The notes beneath the pieces were generated by a model, which saw only the letters and a list, made by a program, of their open reading frames with translations, was not told the origin of the DNA and made no database searches. This document shows positions 1 through 6,198 of a stretch of DNA of 8,302 nucleotides, in pieces (positions within the stretch are counted from its first letter, which is position 1; each line of letters opens with the position of its first letter). Position numbers and translations under genes: made by a program. Location: positions 1 to 8,302 of the forward strand of contig JAQVQN010000087.1 in the NCBI GenBank assembly GCA_028701555.1, in the 5' to 3' direction. The DNA is from Kiritimatiellia bacterium (lineage in GTDB: Bacteria; Verrucomicrobiota; Kiritimatiellia; RFP12; UBA1067).

Positions 1-1038
1 CCCCGTAATACCAGATGCCGCCGCCGAGAAGAGGATCAATATGCCGCCGAACGCCGCCCGCCCTGCAACGATGAAAGCACCCCGAACGCTTAAGTCACCC
101 GCCCATGCCAAGCCTTTGTGTACAACGCTGTTCTTGCGCACTGAATTCAGGAAGAGAGCGCCAACCACGGCCAGCATAACCGCAACCATGCCTGCCACCA
201 GCAACGGCATAGAGGGCACAGCGATCTTCATCAGCGGCTCGAACTTAGCATAAGCCGGCCCGGCCATGCCTGGCTTGGCTCCCATCAGAGAGCCTACCTG
301 TAAAACATGCGCGGTCAAAGCCACAGGCACACCCAGCATCAGAAAATCACGGAACAGCGCAATGTCGCGCAGGAAGATCATCACAACCAAGGGTAGCGCC
401 GCCAGCAGCAATACCTGATAATTGGTCAAGCCCAACCCGAACACAAATGCCGTCAGCCAAAGTATTTTTTCCGAAGGTCGCCGCATCCAACGGTAGGTCA
501 GCAGAAAAATCCACATCAGAAAGAAGGCGTTGAGAGTGTAAACCTCGACAATCGTCGCCTGCGACCACATCACTGGGCTGAAAGCAAACACCAAGCTGCC
601 GCCGACACCTCCGGCCCAGCACAGCAGGTTACTCTGCCTATCGTCGAAATCATCGTCGTATTCATGCGCATCCCGCATCATGTCCGATGCCGAACGGGTA
701 ATCAGCATTGCCGTTATGCCAGCGGCCAGAGCCGCGAACACGGCCGACATCAACGAAATGCTCCAGGACGGAGTCGGCTGTCCCTGATACGTCACCCAAC
801 TGAATAGCCGGGCAAACAAATACGCGCACATGGTCCATATCGGGTAGCCCGGAGGATGCGGCACCCCCAAGTGATCTCCGGCCACAGCCAACTCGCCGGA
901 ATCCTCCAGCCCCACAGAGGGACCCAGCGTAAAGAAATATACCAGCATCGATATGACTGTGGCTGTCCAGAAAGCAGTCCAATCGACACGCCGGAAAAAA
1001 GCACCGCGACGGCAGTCGCCCGAGAATAACTTAACCAT
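1..1038 (-). CDS. DUF2723 / GT117-family membrane glycosyltransferase, N-terminal part (runs off the window)
   Basis: The reading frame is open from an ATG at 1038 to the window edge, giving the first 346 residues. A short basic N-terminus precedes a membrane segment (about residues 20-40). Next comes an acidic loop, GLEDSGELAVAGDHLGV (43-59), running into PHPPGYPIW (60-68), which is the signature of DUF2723. A second typical block, SPVMWSQATIVEVYTLNAFF (154-173), follows. At least six further hydrophobic segments are visible. DUF2723 proteins resemble protein O-mannosyltransferases and are classed as GT117; the acidic residues in the first periplasmic loop (E45, D46, E49) are the likely catalytic ones by analogy with GT-C enzymes. 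They should take a lipid-linked sugar and glycosylate an acceptor on the periplasmic side. The C-terminus is missing. No clear Shine-Dalgarno precedes the ATG. An in-frame GTG at 1062 is an alternative start. The gene lies 138 nt after ydbL on the same strand, so co-transcription is possible but not shown. Family assignment is fairly sure; acceptor and sugar are unknown. Confidence 0.85.
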   Translation of the reverse strand, partial: MVKLFSGDCRRGAFFRRVDWTAFWTATVISMLVYFFTLGPSVGLEDSGELAVAGDHLGVPHPPGYPIWTMCAYLFARLFSWVTYQGQPTPSWSISLMSAVFAALAAGITAMLITRSASDMMRDAHEYDDDFDDRQSNLLCWAGGVGGSLVFAFSPVMWSQATIVEVYTLNAFFLMWIFLLTYRWMRRPSEKILWLTAFVFGLGLTNYQVLLLAALPLVVMIFLRDIALFRDFLMLGVPVALTAHVLQVGSLMGAKPGMAGPAYAKFEPLMKIAVPSMPLLVAGMVAVMLAVVGALFLNSVRKNSVVHKGLAWAGDLSVRGAFIVAGRAAFGGILILFSAAASGITG

Positions 1039-1176
1039 AATTAATTTGCCCCGAATCCGCACGAATGAAGAGCAATAATTTACCTTTGAACAGCCCTGCC
1101 CGCAAGGACAACTTTATTAGGCGCTGATTCAACCACTTGAATTGCACCCGAACCAAGGCCGGCAAACTAATCCAGT
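1039..1176 (-). other. Spacer between ydbL and the GT117 gene
   Basis: This 138-nt stretch holds no coding sequence I can support. I see no stem followed by a U-run that would end the ydbL transcript, and no convincing -35/-10 pair for the next gene. A short G+C-rich fold at about 1093-1109 has a very small loop and no U-tract, so I do not call it a terminator. Whether the glycosyltransferase belongs to the ydb transcript stays open. Confidence 0.4.
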
Positions 1177-1518
1177 TCATTTCCGTGCGGATCGCATGCG
1201 CCTGATAGCAGCGGCGGCCTGTTTCTGCACATCCGCCAGCGCCATGCCTGTCTCTTTGGAGATGGCCTCGTACCCGATCTTGCGGTCGGCATTCTCGTCC
1301 CTGACCACCGCTTCCTTGGCCGCTCCGATGCCTGCCTTAGCCACCAGGTACCCGCTGTCACCCTCCGTGGCCTCGCCTTTCTCGACCATTTGCTCGACCT
1401 GCGTGCGACGCTCCCGACGACGGGCCTTCGCGTCTTCCTTCGCACCCGCCATAGCCACACAGGCAAATCCCACAACCGCCGCTAAAGCGATACACAACAC
1501 CCTTTTCAAATGCTTCAT
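1177..1518 (-). CDS. ydbL: YdbL-like periplasmic protein (DUF1318)
   Basis: This 113-residue protein has a signal peptide (basic MKHLKR, hydrophobic core, signal peptidase I site after AMA at 22-24) and a basic, coiled mature N-terminus. It then has the DUF1318/YdbL pattern: a segment with GDSGYLVAK, an AAKEAVV-DENADRKIGYEAISKE stretch, and a C-terminal TGMALADVQKQAAAAI. In E. coli YdbL is a periplasmic partner that modulates the YdbH-YnbE intermembrane phospholipid bridge. YdbL being third after ydbH and ynbE matches the E. coli gene order. The start codon lies 27 nt after the ynbE stop and is preceded by a purine-rich AAGGAAAGGG, consistent with one operon. Cys20 is in the signal core and does not form a good lipobox, so a soluble periplasmic protein is more likely than a lipoprotein. 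The match rests on motif pattern and gene context. Confidence 0.85.
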   Translation of the reverse strand: MKHLKRVLCIALAAVVGFACVAMAGAKEDAKARRRERRTQVEQMVEKGEATEGDSGYLVAKAGIGAAKEAVVRDENADRKIGYEAISKETGMALADVQKQAAAAIRRMRSARK

Positions 1519-1545
1519 TACAATTTCCCTTTCCTTTTCAATCAG

Positions 1546-1719
1546 TTAGTCAAGATTCAAGAAGTCTTCCAATTCTTTCTGCACCTTGAGATTAACATCC
1601 ATGGTGATATGGATGGGCTTGATCTCGTGCTCGGTCTTTATCGAAAGACATCCGCCCACCACCCCCGCCACCGTGAAAGCCAACAGTCCCGTCAGCACAC
1701 TCGCACGCTTCACTTTCAT
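1546..1719 (-). CDS. ynbE: YnbE-like small outer-membrane lipoprotein
   Basis: This is a 57-residue protein, small enough to be missed by gene callers. It begins MKVKRASVLTGLLAF and has a lipoprotein signal ending VVGGC, so Cys24 is the predicted lipidated residue. The mature part is only 34 residues. It contains EIKPIHITMDVNLKV (32-46), matching the short beta-strand pattern of E. coli YnbE (KxPIxIxMxVxI), and ends with an acidic helix, KELEDFLNLD. No Asp follows the Cys, so outer-membrane sorting is expected by the E. coli rule. In E. coli YnbE pairs by beta-strand augmentation with the C-terminus of YdbH to complete an intermembrane bridge. The ATG at 1719 has a near-ideal AAGGAGGTGA seven nucleotides upstream. 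The gene sits between ydbH and ydbL in the canonical order. The TAA stop at 1546-1548 is followed by ydbL after 27 nt. Confidence 0.88.
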   Translation of the reverse strand: MKVKRASVLTGLLAFTVAGVVGGCLSIKTEHEIKPIHITMDVNLKVQKELEDFLNLD

Positions 1720-1723
1720 TCGC

Positions 1724-1733
1724 TCACCTCCTT
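1724..1733 (-). promoter_or_regulatory. Strong Shine-Dalgarno of ynbE
   Basis: On the minus strand this reads AAGGAGGTGA, an almost full complement of the 16S rRNA tail, with 7 nt between its AGGAGG core and the ATG at 1719. It fixes the start of the small lipoprotein. It suggests this gene is translated much more strongly than ydbH, which has no comparable signal. Confidence 0.85.
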
Positions 1734-1823
1734 AAACGTCCAAACGCTATAAGTCTCTTGCAGTGCCCAAAAGAGCCATTCAGCAAGGTTCAAGCATAAA
1801 TCAACCCTGACACCGAACCCTCA

Positions 1824-1851
1824 GCTTGCACAAACCAAAGGTCTTGCAAGC
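1824..1851 (-). repeat. Perfect 7-bp inverted repeat in the ydbH-ynbE spacer
   Basis: The arms gcttgca (1824-1830) and tgcaagc (1845-1851) are exact reverse complements around a 14-nt loop. They lie in the 156-nt gap between the ydbH stop and the ynbE start. On the minus strand no U-run follows the stem, so it is not a standard intrinsic terminator. It could be an RNA stem that protects or separates the two messages, a protein site, or chance. Function is unknown. Confidence 0.45.
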
Positions 1852-1875
1852 GCATCCTATGTCTTTTTTATTCTG

Positions 1876-4800
1876 TCACCGCTTACGGGACATGTCCAGC
1901 CCCATGTTGAGCAGTTCCTCCATCGGTCCGTGCAGGTTTAGATTCAGGTCAACCGGCGCCGGCCACTCTTTGTAATTGGACTTTCCGCCCAACTTGATCC
2001 GCAAAACCCCTTGCCCGCGCTCTAAGGTCTCGAGATCAAGCCTAACCGAGCTGAAATCCATATCGCTCAACGCTTTTGACAGAGGCTCCTGTACATCCCC
2101 CCGGATGCCAGCCCTTTCCAGCAGTTCCAACATCTGCCCGCTGTCATCCAACCGTAGCTTTCCGCTCTGCCCCGGCAGTGAGTACAAGAACCCGTTGTAC
2201 AGCTTTACCCTGCCACGGTCGATACCCACTGGAAAACGCCCGTACAGATATCCCTCTATCTGCCCCTTGAAGGACAACGCCATCATCAGAGCCTCTCCCA
2301 GATCGATGCGGTCGGCATAGACTATGAAATCATCTTGGGGGTTCTTGAAGTCCAGATGCACCGAATAAGCGTTCAATCTACCCTTGCACCAACCCACCTC
2401 AAGCCGGTCCACAAAAAGCTCTTTCGGCGTAAGATGAAACTCCACACGACCTGCGTCTAACATCAACTTTCCGACTCTAGCCTGTTTAAACGTCACAGCC
2501 GGCCGTTCTATTGTCCTGAAAAACACGCCGCTCTCAAAAGCCACGTCCGCCGCCACCCCTTCAGCAGCCATATCCCCGCTGGTTAAATGCCCGTCACGCA
2601 TTTTAACCCGCCCCGTGACATAAGGCTGCGAGCCCAAGAAACGTATCTCCGCCGCCGCCGAAACTGTCCCCTCCACCCCAAAATCCGGCATCCGCGACCT
2701 TATAGCTTCGGCGATAACGCCGTCTGCCGCCAGTTCCGTCTCCGGCAATGTCACATGCAGCACCGCCCGCCGCGCGTCCGCCAAAGGCAGAGTGGCCCTG
2801 ATAGCCACCTCGCCATCACAGCCTTCAACCTTGACCGCCAGAAGGGCCTCCACCTCTTCGCCGATCCGCGCCAAACCGAACTCTCCAGGCAGCACACGCA
2901 AACCTTGCGCCTCCAAACTCCGCCACAACAGGCGCTGGCCCGCATCAAACGAAAGCCCGCCGATCATAGACCAACCGAAATTAACCTCGCCTTCCAAATC
3001 TTCCAATGCCATCTGCGCACCGGAAGTCTTGAAATGCCCGCCGCTCCACGATACCACCGACTCAACCAACATGTTCGACACTGCCGACAATTCGAACGGC
3101 GGCACCTGAAGTTTTGCCCGCACATCGCCTAAGCCTGCCTCTAGGGACAAACCGTCCTCCATATCACGCCTCAGCGACAAATCACACAGCCAGGCCTCAC
3201 CGCCGACCGACAGCATTTCGCCGCCGTAACGTAAAGACGCCCGGGCGCCAGCCCTTGCCTCGAAGCGTCCTCCAGCCACCTCCGACGTCAGCCCGGTCTC
3301 CGGCACACGCACGCTTGCCTCCCATACCGGATTCGTCACCAACTCCGACACAGCCACATCGCCATCGAACTGGACGTAACCATCATCGATAACCAACCCC
3401 ATGCGCGGTAAAACGATTGACTCTTTTAACCGCCCGCTGAACGCGCCTGCCGCCGCAGTATAAGGCGGCTCGGCTTTCAACGCCAGCTTGACGTCCCCGC
3501 GCGCATTGACATCGCGCCGGATCAAATAACCGTCCGCCAACTCTAGTTCGCACAAAACATTCCCGGCGCGACCCCCGTTAACATCCAGCACCCCCGACAA
3601 ACTCGCTTTGCCGCATCCCATACGCCCGGCGGCCAGCGGTGCCGACGAGCGTGTCGCCTCAGCCTTGAAGTTGACCTTGCCGCCCCATTGCTCCTGCTCC
3701 GAGCACTCCAGCCCCGCATTAACCGACAAAGTTCCTCCGTCCGAGAAGAAAATCGGCGCCAGCGGCAACAAGCCCGGCAGTATCTGCGACATTGACCGTC
3801 CAGGCAAGTCTGATTCCACAGTGAAATTTAACGTCTTGCCGCCTTCCTTCTGAAGCCAACGGGCCGAACCGCGCATCCCGAGCAGGCGCCCCGTCTCACG
3901 CTCAACATGCAGGGTGTCTTTAAAAGAAAAAGCCGACAATCCAGTGCTCAGCCGACAGCGGAAATCCTGCAGGCTACCTCCCGCCTCCAAGCGCGCCGAC
4001 TGGAAACGCGCCGAAATCTCGTTCGCCGGCATCTTGAAGGCGCTGCCGCGACCTAGCTCGGCACCGATCTCAAACGTCTCCAATTCGCGCCAACCACGTA
4101 TCTTGGCCACGCCCCGGGCATTTAAAACACCTCCCTTTTCAGGGATCACACCAAAACTTGCCACCTGGTCTGGCGCGATCAGGCGCGCGATGTTGTAAAG
4201 CCGCTTGAGGTCCGACAAACTGACCTCCGGCATCACGGTAATACCGCCGTCATTCAAGGTCAAATGCCCGTCGGCCTTGAATTTCAAGAGTTGCTCGTCA
4301 ACCGCACTGAACCAGAACCGATAACGGTCATCAGCCTCAAAAACCACTCCCGCATCAAGCACCATCTCCGAAAGCAGCGTACCGCCGGCCAGTTCCACGT
4401 CAATCAATATGTCGCTGAGCACAACCGCGCCGACCGAAAATTCCAAGCCCGCCTGCGCACGCTTCGGACGCCGCGCTTGCGCCTTCTGACTAGCAGCCAG
4501 CAACGGTTTGATGCTTTCGTATAGCGGCGATGTCACCAATGCTCCGTCCACAACCAGACGCGTGCTGACACCGCTCAGACTTACGCGCCCGACATGCTTC
4601 CGCAAAAGATCCCCGATCGTGAACGAAGCCTCAACCTTCTCAACCGACAATAGCGGGTCGTCAGAGCCCAGAGCAAAATCCTCGACAATCAAACGCGACA
4701 GCGACAGATGCGCGACCCGGAAGCAGAAGTTGGTCAACCCGCGCTGCTCAAGCGCCTTCCGCGCCAGACGGGTGGCGACCGCCTCCCGTCTGGTCCAGGC

Positions 4801-4923
4801 CGCGCTGACAATGCTTAGTGCCGAAACCAACACGAGAATTAGCGCGATAAATAACACGCGCAATAATCCCCCTTGCCTGCGTCGCGCCCTCCCCGGCTTA
4901 CCGTCATGTTTGTCCAGATTCAC
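1876..4923 (-). CDS. ydbH: YdbH-like AsmA-family inner-membrane protein for intermembrane phospholipid transport
   Basis: This 1015-residue protein has a basic cytoplasmic tail (RARRR at 12-16), one membrane anchor (about 20-43), and a very long periplasmic part made of beta-strand-rich repeats, as in AsmA/TamB/YhdP-type proteins. Its last ~170 residues match the YdbH C-terminal domain (Pfam 'dicarboxylate transport', a name now considered misleading). They include VKLYNGFLYSLPGQSGKLRL and a final strand region, VDLNLNLHGPMEELLNMGL. E. coli YdbH, redundant with TamB and YhdP, forms a hydrophobic groove bridging inner and outer membranes and contacts YnbE through its C-terminus. At 1015 residues this one is longer than E. 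coli YdbH (about 880). It is followed by ynbE and ydbL. The start used is GTG at 4921-4923; a stop lies two codons upstream. An in-frame TTG at 4863 with AAGGGGG just before it is an alternative (995 residues) that keeps the anchor. Confidence 0.87.
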   Translation of the reverse strand: MNLDKHDGKPGRARRRQGGLLRVLFIALILVLVSALSIVSAAWTRREAVATRLARKALEQRGLTNFCFRVAHLSLSRLIVEDFALGSDDPLLSVEKVEASFTIGDLLRKHVGRVSLSGVSTRLVVDGALVTSPLYESIKPLLAASQKAQARRPKRAQAGLEFSVGAVVLSDILIDVELAGGTLLSEMVLDAGVVFEADDRYRFWFSAVDEQLLKFKADGHLTLNDGGITVMPEVSLSDLKRLYNIARLIAPDQVASFGVIPEKGGVLNARGVAKIRGWRELETFEIGAELGRGSAFKMPANEISARFQSARLEAGGSLQDFRCRLSTGLSAFSFKDTLHVERETGRLLGMRGSARWLQKEGGKTLNFTVESDLPGRSMSQILPGLLPLAPIFFSDGGTLSVNAGLECSEQEQWGGKVNFKAEATRSSAPLAAGRMGCGKASLSGVLDVNGGRAGNVLCELELADGYLIRRDVNARGDVKLALKAEPPYTAAAGAFSGRLKESIVLPRMGLVIDDGYVQFDGDVAVSELVTNPVWEASVRVPETGLTSEVAGGRFEARAGARASLRYGGEMLSVGGEAWLCDLSLRRDMEDGLSLEAGLGDVRAKLQVPPFELSAVSNMLVESVVSWSGGHFKTSGAQMALEDLEGEVNFGWSMIGGLSFDAGQRLLWRSLEAQGLRVLPGEFGLARIGEEVEALLAVKVEGCDGEVAIRATLPLADARRAVLHVTLPETELAADGVIAEAIRSRMPDFGVEGTVSAAAEIRFLGSQPYVTGRVKMRDGHLTSGDMAAEGVAADVAFESGVFFRTIERPAVTFKQARVGKLMLDAGRVEFHLTPKELFVDRLEVGWCKGRLNAYSVHLDFKNPQDDFIVYADRIDLGEALMMALSFKGQIEGYLYGRFPVGIDRGRVKLYNGFLYSLPGQSGKLRLDDSGQMLELLERAGIRGDVQEPLSKALSDMDFSSVRLDLETLERGQGVLRIKLGGKSNYKEWPAPVDLNLNLHGPMEELLNMGLDMSRKR

Positions 4924-4929
4924 GCGCTA

Positions 4930-4959
4930 ATCTTAGCTTTTTAAGCATGCTGCGGTCAA
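4930..4959 (-). promoter_or_regulatory. Probable sigma70-type promoter of the ydbH-ynbE-ydbL module
   Basis: On the minus strand TTGACC (4959-4954, 5 of 6 to consensus) is separated by 18 nt from TAAGAT (4935-4930, 4 of 6, with the key first, second and last bases). The -10 ends only 6 nt before the GTG start of ydbH, so transcription would begin at or next to that codon. This implies either a leaderless mRNA or a true start further inside, such as the TTG at 4863. It is a sequence match only. Confidence 0.45.
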
Positions 4960-4995
4960 GCCAAGGGTACGGATTAAACTAAGTTGTCGCGCCAG

Positions 4996-5574
4996 TCAGA
5001 CATTGCTGTTGGGCGCGGCATTCCCGAACGCAACCAGCCCCAGCGCCTGCTCCAGCACAGTGCCAAGTCCGAAAGCTTCAGCCTTGTTAAACGCGATGCG
5101 TGTTCGGCAAGCCTGCCCGGACTCATCCTTGCCCCGCCGCGAGATGTCCAGCGTCACCCCGGGATGCGTCTCGTCGTTGCGATTCAAGTTTATCACCGTC
5201 GTCATGTTGCGGCTGTCGTGATACAGCCCTTTTCCATCAGCGATAGCAGCAGCCTGCCCGCTGAACACCAACAGCATTTGGCAAAGATCGTCAAAGTTCA
5301 GCTTGACCGTGACGCGACCGGCCCAGTCGAAGGTCGCGTGCTGACGGTTGCCTTGAGCCGTCGACCCCGTGGCCACGCTTTTCTGCTGCGCCAGAGTCAA
5401 ATAGACCGACCCTTCACGGTCACCGCTGGCCGGCACGACCTCGAACCGCGCCGCGCTGCCGCTGCCCTTGCCGTTGGCGTGGTAGAAGGACAGCCGCGGA
5501 CGGTACCCGCGGGGCTGCGCATCGTCATCCGCTGTCTTCGGCATAGTGTCGTTGATCTCTGTTCCTGTGTTCAT
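4996..5574 (-). CDS. Uncharacterised 192-residue protein
   Basis: I do not recognise this with certainty. The first ~25 residues are polar and probably disordered. The body then reads as a compact, strand-rich alpha/beta domain: PRLSFYHANGKGSGSAARFE (26-45), GSVYLTLAQQKS (55-66), FDWAGRVTVKLNFDDLCQML (82-101), a helix or loop AAAIADGKGLYHDS (108-121), strand TTVINLNR (125-132), LDISRR, then IAFNKAEAFGLGTVLEQAL near the end. There is no signal peptide or membrane segment, so it should be cytoplasmic. The alternating strands with a final helix loosely recall PC4/Whirly-type single-stranded nucleic-acid-binding folds, but that is a guess. The ATG at 5574 has an excellent GAAGGAGGC 5 nt upstream. 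It follows the HTH gene after a 109-nt gap that holds two inverted repeats, and precedes ydbH by 72 nt. A regulatory or nucleic-acid role is possible but unsupported. Confidence 0.8.
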   Translation of the reverse strand: MNTGTEINDTMPKTADDDAQPRGYRPRLSFYHANGKGSGSAARFEVVPASGDREGSVYLTLAQQKSVATGSTAQGNRQHATFDWAGRVTVKLNFDDLCQMLLVFSGQAAAIADGKGLYHDSRNMTTVINLNRNDETHPGVTLDISRRGKDESGQACRTRIAFNKAEAFGLGTVLEQALGLVAFGNAAPNSNV

Positions 5575-5578
5575 CTCT

Positions 5579-5587
5579 GCCTCCTTC
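5579..5587 (-). promoter_or_regulatory. Strong Shine-Dalgarno of the 192-residue gene
   Basis: On the minus strand this reads GAAGGAGGC, with the AGGAGG core 5 nt from the ATG at 5574. It decides the start over the later in-frame ATG at residue 11. It lies just downstream of the palindrome at 5600-5620, so a protein or an RNA stem there could affect access to it. Confidence 0.8.
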
Positions 5588-5591
5588 GTTG

Positions 5592-5632
5592 TTTTGCCGT
5601 TTCACGAACCATTCGTGAAATCAAAGGCAAAA
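5592..5632. promoter_or_regulatory. Operator-like palindrome nested in a larger inverted repeat
   Basis: The core is a perfect 9-bp inverted repeat: tttcacgaa (5600-5608), spacer cca, ttcgtgaaa (5612-5620). Outside it, ttttgcc (5592-5598) pairs with ggcaaaa (5626-5632) across unequal gaps of 1 and 5 nt. The 9-3-9 core has the look of an operator for a dimeric regulator; the HTH protein encoded immediately upstream is the obvious candidate. In RNA the same bases would form a 9-bp stem-loop extended by a 7-bp stem, ending 13 nt before the AGGAGG core of the downstream gene. It is not followed by a U-run, so a terminator is unlikely. Confidence 0.6.
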
Positions 5633-5653
5633 TAACATAAGAGGCAGTTCAAC

Positions 5654-5674
5654 ATGTCGCCCGCCATGCGACAT
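5654..5674 (-). repeat. Perfect 7-bp inverted repeat just after the HTH gene
   Basis: The arms atgtcgc (5654-5660) and gcgacat (5668-5674) are exact reverse complements around a 7-nt loop, beginning 9 nt past the HTH stop codon. As RNA this is a compact G+C-containing stem at the 3' end of that message. No U-run follows on the minus strand, so it may be an intercistronic stabilising stem or a second binding site rather than an intrinsic terminator. Confidence 0.5.
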
Positions 5675-5683
5675 TTTCAGAAA

Positions 5684-6196
5684 TCACACCGCAAGAATAG
5701 GCTGCCGGAAAGCATAAAGCGCATCGTTTATAGTCAGCAGATCATAAACGCCCCGCTCGATAAAGAAGCGCACGATCAGGTCGAACGGCGAACTCGATGA
5801 AAGCGCAAAACCTGCCGACACCAGCAGTTCATGCGTTTCATCCACCGATAGACGCAACGCCAGCGCGAAGGCTACCGCCGTAGTTTTGCGGGGCTGATAT
5901 CCGGGATCGCTCCTTATCTTCGAGAACAGTTTGCGATCCACATGCGCCCGCCGGTATACCTCTACCTCGCTCAAGCCGCTTTTGCGGATAAGTTCCAGCA
6001 GGCGGCGCGAGAAAGACGCACCCGCACGCGCCAGATACGCCGCAAGCTCGGCTGGGGGCTCACAGACCGACTCAGCAGACATCTCGCTGCCTTGCGTTAG
6101 ACGCGAGCCGACGTATGCGCGGATCTCTGCCAACAAGTCCGACGTCAAACGTTCCACCTTCAAGCTTTCCTGCCCGCCTCGGGAATTATCGTACAT
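5684..6196 (-). CDS. Helix-turn-helix (Xre-like) regulator, conserved small family
   Basis: This 170-residue cytoplasmic protein has a variable N-terminal third (1-60) and a well-formed C-terminal core. The core starts with FSRRLLELIRKSGLSEVEVY (62-81), continues with RRAHVDRKLFSKIRS (82-96), which looks like the turn and recognition helix of an Xre-type domain, then TAVAFALALRLSVDETHELL (106-125) and SPFDLIVRFFIERGVYDLLT (136-155), ending INDALYAFRQPIL. I recognise this core as a widespread small HTH family found across Firmicutes and other phyla, usually annotated only as a helix-turn-helix protein; targets are not known to me. The ATG at 6196 follows the TAA of the SGNH gene by 2 nt (TAAAAATG) and has no visible Shine-Dalgarno, which suggests translational coupling. 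A TTG at residue 12 preceded by AGGAAAG is a possible alternative start. Binding to the palindrome at 5600-5620 is inference. Confidence 0.82.
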   Translation of the reverse strand: MYDNSRGGQESLKVERLTSDLLAEIRAYVGSRLTQGSEMSAESVCEPPAELAAYLARAGASFSRRLLELIRKSGLSEVEVYRRAHVDRKLFSKIRSDPGYQPRKTTAVAFALALRLSVDETHELLVSAGFALSSSSPFDLIVRFFIERGVYDLLTINDALYAFRQPILAV

Positions 6197-6198
6197 TT

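Noticed and set aside
347..1004. Short minus-strand frames within the GT117 gene
   Set aside because: They are out of frame with the long open frame from 1038 to the window edge, which carries the DUF2723 motifs.
1824..1875. Inverted repeat followed by a T-run (about 1864-1870) as a plus-strand terminator
   Set aside because: The T-run starts more than 10 nt past the stem, and no plus-strand gene lies upstream to terminate.
1976..4930. Many long plus-strand reading frames opposite ydbH
   Set aside because: They are shadows of a G+C-rich 1015-codon gene. Their translations are rich in Arg, Pro and Ser with no domain, and the minus-strand protein has clear family features.
5003..5640. Plus-strand frames of 72 and 218 codons opposite the 192-residue gene
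   Set aside because: The minus-strand frame has a strong Shine-Dalgarno and protein-like composition; the plus-strand frames have neither and read through the palindrome.
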